A stretch of DNA of 64,000 bases from Mucilaginibacter_A sp050955045 (GCA_050955045.1 JBPBQV010000010.1:116745-180744), one strand, 5' to 3'; counted from the first letter of the stretch, positions 9,081 through 17,604 are shown. The notes: generated from the letters alone by a model not told the origin. Numbers and translations are program-made.

Positions 9081-10190
9081 TTACTTTTGGAGATAACCAA
9101 TCATTAAATCAGCAGTTTTTGCAGATGCACCAGCTTCGCCCATTTTTTCATCCAACGAATTATAATTATCAAGCATCGCTTTTCGATAAGTTTGATCATG
9201 CAGCAAAAGCTTTAACTCTGTACTGATTTTTTCGGGCGTGCAATCTTGTTGAATTAACTCTTTCACAATTTCCCGGTCCATAATTAAATTTACCAGAGAA
9301 ATAAAACGGATTTTGATTAAAGCACGCGCAATTGCAATGCTCACCGGATTGCCTTTATAAAGCACCACTTGCGGCACATGAAACAAAGCCGTTTCCAATG
9401 TTGCCGTGCCGGAAGCAACCAAAGCTGCGCTAGCATGCTCCAGCAAATCATACGTTTGGTTAAAGATGACGGGCACCAATTTTTCGCCGGTAAAAGAAGC
9501 ATAATGGTTTTGATCGAAAGAAGGCGCGCCAGCAATAACGAACTGATAATCAGGAAACTGATTTATTATCTGCATCATATCCGGCAAAATCCCTTTCAAT
9601 TCCTGTTTGCGACTGCCGGGCAACAAAGCGATAATTGGTTTTTGGCTGAGGTTATTTTGAGTAAGGAACGACTCATTTTTTTGGTGCATAAAAACAGCAT
9701 CTAACAGCGGATTGCCAATGTAATCCACTTTCATATCCCAGGATTTGTAAAAATCAACTTCAAAAGGTAAAATGCAGAACATTTTATCAACCACCTTTTT
9801 AATTTTCAAAACCCGTTTCTGATTCCAGGCCCAAACTTTTGGCGAGATATAATAAAAAACCGGCAAACCTTGCTCTTTACAATAAGCTGCAATTTTTAGG
9901 TTAAAGCCAGGAAAATCAATCGGAATAACTACATCCGGTTTCCAGGCCGAAATGTCATTCTTACAGCTTTTCATATTTTTCAAGATTTTGCGGAGGTTTA
10001 AAGCCACTTCCACAAAACCCATATAAGCCATATCGGCATAATGTTTTACCAACGCTCCGCCTTCGGCTTTCATCAAATCGCCCCCAAAAAAGCGAAATTC
10101 TGCTTCTGGGTCTCTTGCTTTTAAAGCAATCATTAGGTTTGCGCCATGCAAATCGCCCGAAGCTTCTCCGGCTATTAAATAATATTTCAT
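9081..10190 (-). CDS. lpxB: lipid-A-disaccharide synthase
   Basis: GT19 glycosyltransferase that condenses UDP-2,3-diacylglucosamine with lipid X to form the lipid A disaccharide on the cytoplasmic face of the inner membrane. 369 residues, full length. The N-terminal signature GEASGDLHGANLM is at residues 8-20; GFVEV, PDVVIPIDFPGFN, YISPKVWAW (around 125) and LLPGSRKQEL (around 200) are all hallmark LpxB segments, with SGTATLETAL in the donor-binding domain. A small membrane-protein gene ends 3 bases upstream, so they are likely co-transcribed. A sister-form motif (9687-9700) lies in the coding region. Confidence 0.96.
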   Translation of the reverse strand: MKYYLIAGEASGDLHGANLMIALKARDPEAEFRFFGGDLMKAEGGALVKHYADMAYMGFVEVALNLRKILKNMKSCKNDISAWKPDVVIPIDFPGFNLKIAAYCKEQGLPVFYYISPKVWAWNQKRVLKIKKVVDKMFCILPFEVDFYKSWDMKVDYIGNPLLDAVFMHQKNESFLTQNNLSQKPIIALLPGSRKQELKGILPDMMQIINQFPDYQFVIAGAPSFDQNHYASFTGEKLVPVIFNQTYDLLEHASAALVASGTATLETALFHVPQVVLYKGNPVSIAIARALIKIRFISLVNLIMDREIVKELIQQDCTPEKISTELKLLLHDQTYRKAMLDNYNSLDEKMGEAGASAKTADLMIGYLQK

Positions 10191-10193
10191 GGT

Positions 10194-10457
10194 CTAGCGG
10201 AGTTTGATTTTGAAGATAAAGGCTACTATCAAAACGATAAAAGTAACTACAAATATGCCAGTTCCGGTTTTGTCTGCGTTAGATTTATAAGCAAATTTTA
10301 GAAGAACCAAGTTAATACCAGCAGCAACTAAATATAAAACGCCCGGCTTGGAAGGAAGAATTGCATCTTTAAAAAAAATTTCATCCATAAAATAAGCCAG
10401 TAAAGGAAGTATCAATCCAACCAACAAACCCGCAACCATATTATTTTTAACCGGCAT
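10194..10457 (-). CDS. small membrane protein upstream of lpxB
   Basis: Short inner-membrane protein of 87 residues with three likely membrane segments (MVAGLLVGLILPLLAYF, VLYLVAAGINLVLLKF and GIFVVTFIVLIVAFIF). The ATG at 10457 is preferred; an in-frame ATG at 10514 would add 19 polar residues and overlap the divergent secreted-protein region. It ends 3 bases before lpxB, so it is probably translationally coupled. Genes of this kind sit next to lpxB/surE in many Bacteroidota; function unknown. Confidence 0.7.
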   Translation of the reverse strand: MPVKNNMVAGLLVGLILPLLAYFMDEIFFKDAILPSKPGVLYLVAAGINLVLLKFAYKSNADKTGTGIFVVTFIVLIVAFIFKIKLR

Positions 10458-10494
10458 CAATTCAAAATTACAAGAATGAAAGATATATGGAAAA

Positions 10495-10508
10495 ATACTT
10501 TTTTTATT
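10495..10508 (+). repeat. probable decayed motif copy (ATACTTTTTTTATT)
   Basis: Two mismatches to the core (C to T at position 7, final C to T) but a typical tail (AGCCAAAAAAC). It lies in the divergent gap between the membrane-protein gene and the secreted-protein gene. Confidence 0.4.
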
Positions 10509-10532
10509 AGCCAAAAAACAACAGCTTTAAAC

Positions 10533-11099
10533 ATGAAAATAATCTTTGCTTTTGCCTGGATGCTTTGTTTAACGGCAACAGCATTTGCACAAAAATATAT
10601 TCCGCAAATTAAAACCGGCACGGTGCTAAATTACAGCGCACATTCCAGAGCTTTCGGTCAGGATATTTCATTAACGCTAACTTTAACCAGCATTACTGCG
10701 CCCGTACAAATGAAATACAGTATTCCGCAATTAGGAACCGGTGTTTTTGAAATGTCGGCAAAAGCAATGGAAAGCGGCAAAAAAATAGCGATAAAAGAAC
10801 CATCAATCGATGGCGTAACCAAATTAAAAGACGATGAAACGCTTGCCGTACTTTCTAAAAACACTTTTCATAACCTGACTACCAACAAAACGTTTGAGTT
10901 AAACGGACAAACGTTTACTGTAACCACTGACACCACCGTATATAAAATCAATGATAAAGAAGCCGATGTTTTTTACGCCATAACAGCAAACGGAAAAACA
11001 AAATTGTGGATCCTGAATAATCCTGATTTTCCGTTAATCTGCAAATTACAAGGCGGGCTGCAGGGAATTGATTTGAGTTTGAACAGTATTCAGGAATAA
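10533..11099 (+). CDS. secreted hypothetical protein
   Basis: Exported protein of 188 residues with a clear signal peptide (MKIIFAFAWMLCLTATAFAQ); the ATG at 10533 is chosen over an in-frame ATG at 10476 because it starts directly at the signal sequence. The mature part is beta-rich, with YIPQIKTGTVLNYSAHSRAFGQDISL near the start and a C-terminal LWILNNPDFPLICKLQGG. This resembles families of uncharacterised Bacteroidota outer proteins, but I recognise no named domain. It converges with surE, whose stop codon follows one base later. Confidence 0.7.
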   Translation: MKIIFAFAWMLCLTATAFAQKYIPQIKTGTVLNYSAHSRAFGQDISLTLTLTSITAPVQMKYSIPQLGTGVFEMSAKAMESGKKIAIKEPSIDGVTKLKDDETLAVLSKNTFHNLTTNKTFELNGQTFTVTTDTTVYKINDKEADVFYAITANGKTKLWILNNPDFPLICKLQGGLQGIDLSLNSIQE

Positions 11100-11100
11100 A

Positions 11101-11874
11101 TCAATCAAATTTCCAGCTATTTAAAATACTGATGGCGTGATGTGCCGTCATATCAAACTGAACAGGAACTACCGAAACATACTGATGTTCCAAAGCCCAA
11201 ACATCAGTATCTTCTCCCTGATCATTCACCTGAAAAACGCCTGTTAGCCAATAATATTTACGCTTATGCGGATCTAAGCGTTCATCAAATTCTTCTGCCC
11301 ATTTAGCATTCGCCTGTCGGCAGATTTTAATCCCCTTGATCTCTTTTGTGTTTGGAAAGTTAACATTTAGCAAAGTTGCCTGGGGCAAACCATGATTTAA
11401 AACCTGTTCTGCAATTTGTTTAATGTATTTTTTTGCAGGAGAAAAGTCAGCTTCCAAAGTAAAATCATCCAGCGAAAAACCAATAGAAGGAATGCTTTCA
11501 ATTGCACCTTCTACCGCTGCCGACATGGTGCCGGAATACAAAACGTTGATCGAATTATTTAAACCATGATTGATACCGGAAACACACAAATCAGGTTTTT
11601 TTCCTTGAAAAACAACGTTAACGGCCAGCTTCACGCAATCAACCGGCGTGCCGGAACATTTGTACATTTCCACACCTTCGTATAAATCTACTTTATCTAA
11701 ACGCAGCGGTTTGCCAATCGTAATCGCGTGGCCCATTCCGGATTGTGGACTATCCGGCGCAACAACTACAACGTGTCCGATTTCCTGCATTACTTCAATT
11801 AGTGCTTTTATTCCGGGTGCGGTAATGCCATCATCGTTTACCACTAAAATGGTTGGTTTTGTTGCTTTTGCCAT
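11101..11874 (-). CDS. surE: 5'/3'-nucleotidase SurE
   Basis: Metal-dependent phosphatase of nucleoside monophosphates (stationary-phase survival family), cytoplasmic, 257 residues. ILVVNDDGITAPGI (about residues 9-22) carries the paired aspartates that bind divalent metal, PDSPQSGMGHAIT gives the conserved Ser/Asn region, SGTPVDCVKLAV (about 75-86) and SGINHGLNNS (about 98-107) are SurE signatures. Full length. It starts 37 bases from the divergent Uma2 gene and converges with the secreted protein gene. Confidence 0.95.
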   Translation of the reverse strand: MAKATKPTILVVNDDGITAPGIKALIEVMQEIGHVVVVAPDSPQSGMGHAITIGKPLRLDKVDLYEGVEMYKCSGTPVDCVKLAVNVVFQGKKPDLCVSGINHGLNNSINVLYSGTMSAAVEGAIESIPSIGFSLDDFTLEADFSPAKKYIKQIAEQVLNHGLPQATLLNVNFPNTKEIKGIKICRQANAKWAEEFDERLDPHKRKYYWLTGVFQVNDQGEDTDVWALEHQYVSVVPVQFDMTAHHAISILNSWKFD

Positions 11875-11911
11875 GCCGCGAAATTATAAATAAGATTTTT
11901 ATATTTGATAG

Positions 11912-12469
11912 ATGCTGACTACCGAAACGAAAAACAAATACACGGTTAAGGATTACATGCTTTTGGAAGAAGGGGCACCTTTTCAGTTGATTAATTATGA
12001 TTTAATTATGTCGCCCTCACCTATAGCTTTACATCAAAAAATCTCTTTTGAATTATCAATACAACTAGGTGTTTTTTTAAAAGCAACAAATAATAAAGGT
12101 TTTGCTGTATCTGCACCAATGGATGTTAAATTTGATGATGGTAATATTTTTCAGCCAGATTTACTTTATGTTTCAGAAGAAAGAAAAGCAGAAATTGTAA
12201 AAGAACGAATTGAAGGAGCACCAGATTTAGTAGTAGAAATACTTTCTCCTTCCAATGGTTATTATGATCTCCGTCAGAAAAAAGATATTTATGAAAAGTA
12301 TGGCGTTGCAGAATATATCATTATTGATCCTCTTCAGCATATTGTTGAAATATATGTGCTAAAAGAAGCATTATACGTATTAGACCAAAAAGTTAATCAA
12401 CCGGGAACTTTCCGTTCTACCGTTTTAAACGGTTTTTCTGTTGATTTGAAAGAACTTTTTGCTCAATAA
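11912..12469 (+). CDS. Uma2-family (DUF820) nuclease-fold protein
   Basis: 185-residue member of the Uma2/DUF820 group with a PD-(D/E)XK nuclease fold. Visible elements are the start YTVKDYMLLEEGAPFQLI, the FQPDLLYVSEER aspartate, PDLVVEILSPSN with the core Glu (about residues 108-119), and the downstream KKDIYEKYGVAEYIIIDP helix and strand. Members are abundant in cyanobacteria and Bacteroidota; biological role unclear, nuclease activity inferred from fold. Not obviously in an operon. A motif copy (12358-12371) in the coding region gives LKEAL. Its stop codon is part of the downstream terminator. Confidence 0.88.
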   Translation: MLTTETKNKYTVKDYMLLEEGAPFQLINYDLIMSPSPIALHQKISFELSIQLGVFLKATNNKGFAVSAPMDVKFDDGNIFQPDLLYVSEERKAEIVKERIEGAPDLVVEILSPSNGYYDLRQKKDIYEKYGVAEYIIIDPLQHIVEIYVLKEALYVLDQKVNQPGTFRSTVLNGFSVDLKELFAQ

Positions 12470-12501
12470 AAAAGGAAGCCTGCAACCAGGCTTCCTTTTT
12501 T
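12468..12501. terminator. bidirectional terminator between Uma2 and csbD genes
   Basis: GGAAGCCTG (12474-12482), CAAC loop, CAGGCTTCC (12487-12495), flanked by A- and T-runs on both sides. It serves the convergent Uma2 (plus) and csbD (minus) genes. Confidence 0.9.
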
Positions 12502-12505
12502 ATGC

Positions 12506-12519
12506 GGTAAAAGAAGCAT
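12506..12519 (-). repeat. dispersed motif copy, exact core
   Basis: GGTAAAAGAAGCAT on plus (ATGCTTCTTTTACC on minus) with tail GCATAAAAAAG running into the terminator; it abuts the csbD stop codon. Confidence 0.85.
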
Positions 12520-12702
12520 TTACAAGCTTTCTAACCATTTTACAACTTCATCGCGAGTTTTGCCAGTTTTGGTTTGCAGCTTGCCTAGCAATTCATCATC
12601 TTTACCTTCTTGGTGTATTAAATCGTCATCAGTTAAATCGCCATAAGCTTGTTTTACTTTTCCTTTTAACTGGTTCCAGTTTCCTTTTAAATCGAGTCCC
12701 AT
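12520..12702 (-). CDS. CsbD-family stress protein
   Basis: Small soluble protein of 60 residues in the CsbD family, which includes sigma-B-controlled general stress proteins of Bacillus and E. coli YjbJ. The family pattern is clear: an N-terminal NWNQLKGKVKQAYGDLTDDDL segment and a second helical pair GKLQTKTGKTRDEVVKWLE. Molecular function is unknown. Single gene, with its 3' end at a motif copy and the shared terminator. Confidence 0.88.
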   Translation of the reverse strand: MGLDLKGNWNQLKGKVKQAYGDLTDDDLIHQEGKDDELLGKLQTKTGKTRDEVVKWLESL

Positions 12703-12781
12703 AATTCTATTGTTTTGAGTATTATAATTAGTGCAAGTATAACAAGAAAATCTATTTCAAAATTTAACGTATAAATGAAGT

Positions 12782-12821
12782 GATAAAGAAGTATTTTTTA
12801 AATTTAAATACTTCTTTTATA
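12782..12821. terminator. inverted motif pair, probable acs terminator
   Basis: GATAAAGAAGTAT (12782-12794, one base short of the core) faces ATACTTCTTTTATA (12808-12821). The arms pair, with an AT-only loop, and sit 9 bases after the acs stop codon, so this is probably the transcript end of the acetate operon. Confidence 0.65.
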
Positions 12822-12829
12822 AGAGTTTA

Positions 12830-14737
12830 TTACAATGCTCCTTCCTTAATTTCCTCTACAACAGCAGGATCAAGCAAGGTAGAAGTATCACCCAAATTAG
12901 ATGTTTCGCCTTCTGCTATCTTCCTTAAAATCCTCCGCATAATTTTACCGGAACGCGTTTTCGGCAATCCGCTTACAAACTGAATTTTATCCGGTTTAGC
13001 AATCGGGCCGATAATGCGCGAAACCGTCATGGTGATATCTTTACGAGTTAGGTTATCATCTCCATGCATGTTCGGGCAAACTACAAAAGCATAAACGCCT
13101 TGTCCTTTTATGTCATGCGGATAACCAACTACGGCTGATTCTACCACATCAGAGTGCATATTGATTGCATTTTCTACTTCGGCAGTACCAATTCTATGGC
13201 CGGAAACGTTTAACACATCATCCACACGGCCTGTAATTTTAAAGTAGCCATCTTCATCGCGCAAACAGCCATCACCGGTAAAATACATGTTTTCGTAAGT
13301 GGCGAAATAAGTGGTACGGCAGCGTTCATGATCGCCATAAGTTGTACGCAACATTCCTGGCCACGGAAATTTGATACACAGGTTTCCGCTAACACCGTTA
13401 CCTTCAATTTCTTTTCCATTTTCGTCAACCAAAACCGGCTGAACGCCAGGAAGCGGTAAAGTTGCATAACCCGGTTTGGTAGGCGTAACGCCTGCAATCG
13501 GGGAAATCATCAGTCCGCCATTTTCAGTTTGCCACCAGGTATCAACAATCGGGCATTTGTTTTTACCAATTTTGTCATCAAACCAGTGCCAAGCTTCTTC
13601 ATTAATTGGCTCTCCTACCGAACCTAATTTAGTTAATGAACTTAGATCTTTTCCTTCCAATGGCTGATTACCATAACTCATCAACGAGCGGATGGCAGTT
13701 GGTGCAGTATATAAAATATTGACTTTGAATTTATCAACAATGTTCCATAAACGACCAGCATCCGGATAAGTGGGAATGCCTTCAAACATCAAAGCAGTTG
13801 CACCCTGAGAAAGCGGCCCATAAACGATGTACGAATGGCCGGTTATCCAGCCAATATCCGCTGTACAAAAATGCACTTCGCCGGTTTGGTACTGAAAAAC
13901 GTTGGCAAAAGTATAACCAGTATAAACCATGTAACCGCCGCAAGTATGCACCACACCTTTTGGTTTTCCGGTTGAGCCTGATGTGTACAAAATGAAAAGC
14001 ATATCTTCTGCATCCATTTCTACTGCCGGAAAATCTGTTAATCCGTTGGTTTCTACTTTACGGATTTCATCTTCCCACCAAACATCACGACCTTTAATCA
14101 TAGAAACCGGCGTACGGCTTCTGGTTAAAACAATTACTTTTTTTACTGACCGGCATTGAACCAGCGCATCATCAATAACTGATTTCATTGGTATTTCCTT
14201 GTTTCCACGAAAACCACCATCAGAAGTAATAACCAAGTTACATTCTGCATCAATAATTCGATCTGCAATAGATTGTGCTGAAAATCCACCAAAAACAACC
14301 GAATGAATAGCACCAATTCGGGCACAAGCCAGTATGGCAATAGCTAATTCGGGCACCATTGGCATATAAATGCAAATTCGATCGCCTTTTTTAGCACCAT
14401 TATTCTGAAGAACATGCGAAAACTGACAAACCTTCTGATGCAACTGTTTATAAGTAATAGTACGATGATGTTCTTCCGGATCATTTGGTTCCCAAATAAT
14501 AGCTGGCTGATCACCTAATGTATTTAAATGACGGTCGATACAATTTTCGGTAATATTTAACTTAGCACCGGCAAACCATTTTATTTTTGGTTCTTTAAAA
14601 TTCCAATCAAGAACAGTATCCCATTTTTTTCGCCATAAAAAGTTCTCGGCAATATCAGCCCAAAAATTTTCAGGCTCATTCACACTGTAATTGTAAACGT
14701 CTTTGTATTCGTCAAAAGATTTTACTTGCAAGTTCAT
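12830..14737 (-). CDS. acs: acetyl-CoA synthetase
   Basis: AMP-forming acetate-CoA ligase, cytoplasmic, 635 residues (full length for Acs). Signatures: YTSGSTGKPKGVVH (P-loop of the adenylation domain, about 252-265), DTWWQTENGG (acetate-pocket region, about 400), TGDGCLRDEDGYFKITGRVDDVLNVSGHR (hinge), and C-terminal TRSGKIMRRILRKI containing the catalytic lysine that is acetylated by Pat-type enzymes in other bacteria. The SatP-like acetate transporter gene lies 77 bases upstream on the same strand, so uptake and activation are probably co-expressed. Confidence 0.97.
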   Translation of the reverse strand: MNLQVKSFDEYKDVYNYSVNEPENFWADIAENFLWRKKWDTVLDWNFKEPKIKWFAGAKLNITENCIDRHLNTLGDQPAIIWEPNDPEEHHRTITYKQLHQKVCQFSHVLQNNGAKKGDRICIYMPMVPELAIAILACARIGAIHSVVFGGFSAQSIADRIIDAECNLVITSDGGFRGNKEIPMKSVIDDALVQCRSVKKVIVLTRSRTPVSMIKGRDVWWEDEIRKVETNGLTDFPAVEMDAEDMLFILYTSGSTGKPKGVVHTCGGYMVYTGYTFANVFQYQTGEVHFCTADIGWITGHSYIVYGPLSQGATALMFEGIPTYPDAGRLWNIVDKFKVNILYTAPTAIRSLMSYGNQPLEGKDLSSLTKLGSVGEPINEEAWHWFDDKIGKNKCPIVDTWWQTENGGLMISPIAGVTPTKPGYATLPLPGVQPVLVDENGKEIEGNGVSGNLCIKFPWPGMLRTTYGDHERCRTTYFATYENMYFTGDGCLRDEDGYFKITGRVDDVLNVSGHRIGTAEVENAINMHSDVVESAVVGYPHDIKGQGVYAFVVCPNMHGDDNLTRKDITMTVSRIIGPIAKPDKIQFVSGLPKTRSGKIMRRILRKIAEGETSNLGDTSTLLDPAVVEEIKEGAL

Positions 14738-14753
14738 TGGTAGAAATTATTTT

Positions 14754-14801
14754 AAGGTCTTCTCGGCTGTAAAACTAAAAAATCTGTTTTTGAGAAGACT
14801 T
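14754..14801 (-). promoter_or_regulatory. possible stem-loop between satP-like gene and acs
   Basis: GTCTTCTC (about 14757-14764) and GAGAAGAC (14792-14799) are perfect inverted 8-mers around an A/T-rich loop. It may be a processing or attenuation structure in the acetate transcript. No clear U-run. Confidence 0.4.
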
Positions 14802-14814
14802 ATTCATTCGATAA

Positions 14815-15405
14815 TTATTTTGTTACGTTACCAATTGGCCAAAAAGTACGTCCGTAAACTTCATTTAATAGCGTTGCAGCTCCAGTATAAATAGCAGCAA
14901 AACCACAAATTAAACCTTCAATTCCTGCAAAATGCGTGATGGATTTGTTGCCGGTTGCATCTCCGGCAGCTAATAAAAAGAATAGAATAGTAAGCGTTGC
15001 AAATACAAATTGCAAGGCGCGGTTTAAGCGTAACGTCCCAATAAATAACAGTCCGGTAAAAATTCCCCACATTCCTAAATAGGAAGCCATTGCTGTTTCT
15101 GCAGTTGCCGCAATCCACCCTAATTTCGGCATCACAATCAATCCAACAAGTGTTAACCAAAAAAAGCCGTAAGAAATAAAAGCCGTCATGCCGAAAGTAT
15201 TGTTCTTTTTTGATTCTAAAATCCCGGCAATAACTTGTGCTATTCCGCCGTAAAAAATCCCCATAGCCAGAATCATAGAATTAATTTCAAAAAAACCGGC
15301 GTTGTGCAGGTTTAATAAAACAGTAGTCATACCGAAGCCAAACAGCCCGAGCGGACCAGGATTTGCAGAAGAATCTTTCATCACAAATTCGTTAATTTCT
15401 TTCAT
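14815..15405 (-). CDS. acetate uptake transporter (GPR1/FUN34/SatP family)
   Basis: Inner-membrane channel/transporter of 196 residues for acetate or succinate, with six hydrophobic segments. The family signature NPGPLGLFGFGMTTVLLNLHNAG near the N-terminus contains the NPAPLGL-type motif, and FGMTAFISYGFFWLTL follows. It is first in a two-gene unit with acs, giving an acetate import-activation module. Start at 15405 (MKEINEFVMK); the internal ATG at residue 9 is a possible alternative. Confidence 0.92.
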   Translation of the reverse strand: MKEINEFVMKDSSANPGPLGLFGFGMTTVLLNLHNAGFFEINSMILAMGIFYGGIAQVIAGILESKKNNTFGMTAFISYGFFWLTLVGLIVMPKLGWIAATAETAMASYLGMWGIFTGLLFIGTLRLNRALQFVFATLTILFFLLAAGDATGNKSITHFAGIEGLICGFAAIYTGAATLLNEVYGRTFWPIGNVTK

Positions 15406-15550
15406 TACAATAATAATTTAGGTTGATAATTGGTTTAGCAATCGTTTGATTGAGCAGGTTAAATTAAGAAATCTGTTTAACTATCTGCAAATTATATCTT
15501 GGATTGATTGATTTTAAAATACCCGAAGCTGATTTATTATCGTGATTGAG

Positions 15551-15564
15551 ATGCTTCTTTTATC
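15551..15564 (+). repeat. dispersed motif copy, exact core
   Basis: ATGCTTCTTTTATC, then ACCC and AAAATATT; it lies in the divergent gap between the acetate transporter gene and rpmB. Confidence 0.85.
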
Positions 15565-15673
15565 ACCCAAAATATTATGAAACTAATTTAAAAACACTAT
15601 TGCTTATTTTGTTGTAAATGCTGATATTTGCAAACTCTTTTTTAAGGAGAAGAATATAACAAAAAATTTCATC

Positions 15674-15907
15674 ATGTCTAGAATTTGTGATTTAACCGGT
15701 AAAACTTCCATGAATGGATTTAATGTTTCTAACTCGAACGCTAAAACCAAACGCAAGTTTCACCCTAACTTGAAACTGAAAAAGTTCTTTATTCCGGAAG
15801 AAGATAAATGGATTACTTTAAAAGTTTCCACTTCAGCAATAAAAACGATCAACAAGAACGGAATTTCTGCTTGTATCAGTAAATTTGTTAAAAAAGGACA
15901 TATTTAA
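15674..15907 (+). CDS. rpmB: 50S ribosomal protein L28
   Basis: Large-subunit ribosomal protein of 77 residues. The start MSRICDLTGKTSMNGFNVSNSNAKTKRKF is the classic L28 N-terminus, and FIPEEDKWITLKVSTSAIKTINKNG matches the bacteroidetal form. First gene of the rpmB-rpmG-DUF4295 group conserved across Bacteroidota. Confidence 0.97.
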   Translation: MSRICDLTGKTSMNGFNVSNSNAKTKRKFHPNLKLKKFFIPEEDKWITLKVSTSAIKTINKNGISACISKFVKKGHI

Positions 15908-15911
15908 ACAC

Positions 15912-15983
15912 TGTTATAAGTTGTATGTGATAAGTGGTACGTAAGTGCGTGACTTAAACCTATAACTTACAACTTACAACTCA
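15912..15983 (+). repeat. rpmB-rpmG spacer with inverted TTATAAGTT arms
   Basis: Contains GTTATAAGTTGTA near the start and CTATAACTTACAACTTACAA near the end. The next spacer (about 16187-16234) has the same arrangement, so the two are probably related copies that can form a long AT-rich hairpin. Confidence 0.45.
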
Positions 15984-15990
15984 TAAAAAA

Positions 15991-16173
15991 ATGGCAAAAA
16001 AAGGCAATAGAGTTCAGGTAATTTTAGAATGTACAGAGCATAAAACCAGCGGAATGCCGGGAATGTCTCGTTACATTACGACCAAGAACAAAAGAAATAC
16101 AACAGAAAGATTGGAATTAAAGAAATTTAATCCTGTTTTAAGAAAAGTTACTGTTCATAAAGAAATTAAATAA
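15991..16173 (+). CDS. rpmG: 50S ribosomal protein L33
   Basis: Large-subunit ribosomal protein of 60 residues (MAKKGNRVQVILECTEHKT start, SRYITTKNKRNTTERLELKKFNP core), 83 bases after rpmB and 82 before the DUF4295 gene. There is only one cysteine in the ECTEH region and no CxxC pairs, so this is the zinc-free form. Confidence 0.97.
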   Translation: MAKKGNRVQVILECTEHKTSGMPGMSRYITTKNKRNTTERLELKKFNPVLRKVTVHKEIK

Positions 16174-16186
16174 TTTGGTTGTTGCG

Positions 16187-16234
16187 TGTTATAAGTTTTC
16201 TGTTTACGGAATTCAACTTATAGCTTACAACTAA
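16187..16234 (+). repeat. rpmG-DUF4295 spacer with inverted TTATAAGTT arms
   Basis: GTTATAAGTTTTC and CAACTTATAGCTTACAACT mirror the rpmB-rpmG spacer. See the entry at 15912. Confidence 0.45.
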
Positions 16235-16255
16235 TATCTATCAACTTAAAACAAA

Positions 16256-16426
16256 ATGGCAAAGAAAGTAGTTGCAACCCTTAAAACCGGAAAAGGTAAA
16301 GAATATTCCAAGGTAATTACCATGGTAAAATCTCCTAAAACCGGTGCTTATTCTTTCAAAGAAATTATTGCACATAACGATCACGTTAAAGATGCAATTG
16401 CTGTAGCGAAAGCTAACAATCAGTAA
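16256..16426 (+). CDS. DUF4295 small ribosome-linked protein
   Basis: 56-residue basic protein (MAKKVVATLKTGKGKEYSKV start, AYSFKEIIAHNDHVKDAIAVAK end). DUF4295 members occur in Bacteroidota directly after rpmG, as here, and are presumed ribosome-associated. The frame is short but complete and is followed within 20 bases by a terminator stem. Confidence 0.88.
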   Translation: MAKKVVATLKTGKGKEYSKVITMVKSPKTGAYSFKEIIAHNDHVKDAIAVAKANNQ

Positions 16427-16444
16427 AAATTCTTTCAGAAGATA

Positions 16445-16482
16445 AGAAAGCCGTTCCGATTTTATTGGAAGGGCTTTTTTTG
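16445..16482 (+). terminator. terminator after ribosomal protein group
   Basis: An imperfect stem pairs AAAGCCGTTCC with GGAAGGGCTTT, followed by a T-run. It closes the rpmB-rpmG-DUF4295 unit before ftsY. Confidence 0.8.
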
Positions 16483-16501
16483 TTATCACATAAATTTATG
16501 C

Positions 16502-16515
16502 TGTAAAAGAAGCAT
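16502..16515 (-). repeat. dispersed motif copy with full tail
   Basis: TGTAAAAGAAGCAT on plus, preceded by ATAAATTTATGC (the tail in minus orientation). Located 33 bases before ftsY. Confidence 0.8.
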
Positions 16516-16548
16516 TTGCCTTTTCAGCTTTAATTCCGAATTGAACTT

Positions 16549-17517
16549 ATGGGATTATTTGATTTTTTTAAGAAAAAAGAAAATACAGTTGTAGAGCAGC
16601 AAGATCTGGACAAAGGGCTGGAAAAAACGAAAGACAGTTTTTTATCTAAAATTACCAAAGCTGTTGCTGGAAAATCAACAGTTGACGAAGAAGTTTTGGA
16701 TGATCTGGAAGAAATTTTAGTTACTTCTGATGTTGGTGTAACTACTACACTCAAAATTGTGAAACGCGTTGAAGAACGGGTTGCACGTGATAAATATCTG
16801 GGTACAGCAGAACTGAATGGAATTCTTAAAGAAGAAATTCAGGAATTATTAGCCGAAAACAACAGTAACGATTTCCATAATTTTGAATACGGCAACCATA
16901 AACCGTACGTAATTATGGTTGTGGGCGTAAATGGCGTTGGTAAAACTACCACTATTGGCAAGTTGGCTTATAAATTAAAGCAAGCGGGCAGCAAGGTTGT
17001 AATTGGCGCGGCAGATACTTTTCGTGCGGCAGCTGTTTCGCAAATACAGCTTTGGGGAGAACGTGTGGGCGTACGTGTTGTAGCGCAGGATATGGGTTCT
17101 GATCCGGCTTCTGTGGCTTATGATACGGTAAAATCTGCTGTTGCAAATGGCGATGATGTGGTTATAATTGATACAGCCGGACGTTTACATAATAAAGTTG
17201 GTTTGATGAATGAGCTGACCAAAATTAAAAATGTAATGCAAAAGGTAATACCGAATGCGCCACACGAAATTTTGTTAGTACTGGATGCTTCTACCGGACA
17301 AAACGCCATTGAACAATGCAAACAGTTTACACAAGCAACAAATGTAAATGCATTGGCTTTAACTAAGTTAGATGGAACAGCAAAAGGCGGCGTAGTCATT
17401 GGTATTTCAGATCAGTTTAAAATTCCGGTGAAATATATTGGCGTTGGCGAAGAAAAAGATCAGTTGCAGTTATTTGATCGGAAGGCATTTGTAGATTCTT
17501 TGTTCAAAAGTAGTTAG
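16549..17517 (+). CDS. ftsY: signal recognition particle receptor FtsY
   Basis: SRP-family GTPase at the inner membrane that docks the Ffh-ribosome complex for co-translational insertion. 322 residues; the short N-terminal acidic domain is typical for Bacteroidota. NG-domain motifs: GVNGVGKTTTIGKL (G1, about 124-137), DTFRAAAVSQ, DTAGRLHNKVGLM (G3), TKLDGTAKGG (G4). It follows the ribosomal group and precedes rimO, as in related genomes, but here a toxin-antitoxin pair separates it from rimO. Confidence 0.97.
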   Translation: MGLFDFFKKKENTVVEQQDLDKGLEKTKDSFLSKITKAVAGKSTVDEEVLDDLEEILVTSDVGVTTTLKIVKRVEERVARDKYLGTAELNGILKEEIQELLAENNSNDFHNFEYGNHKPYVIMVVGVNGVGKTTTIGKLAYKLKQAGSKVVIGAADTFRAAAVSQIQLWGERVGVRVVAQDMGSDPASVAYDTVKSAVANGDDVVIIDTAGRLHNKVGLMNELTKIKNVMQKVIPNAPHEILLVLDASTGQNAIEQCKQFTQATNVNALALTKLDGTAKGGVVIGISDQFKIPVKYIGVGEEKDQLQLFDRKAFVDSLFKSS

Positions 17518-17604
17518 TCATTTCATTTTCAAAAGTTAGCCATTATAGTTCATTAGTAATACTCAACGATAAACTCTAGTATAATTAATTGTAATTTTAG
17601 GTTT

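Noticed and set aside
9020..9226. 68-codon plus-strand frame overlapping the lpxB 3' end
   Set aside because: Most of it is antisense to conserved lpxB and it contains a motif copy; no independent support.
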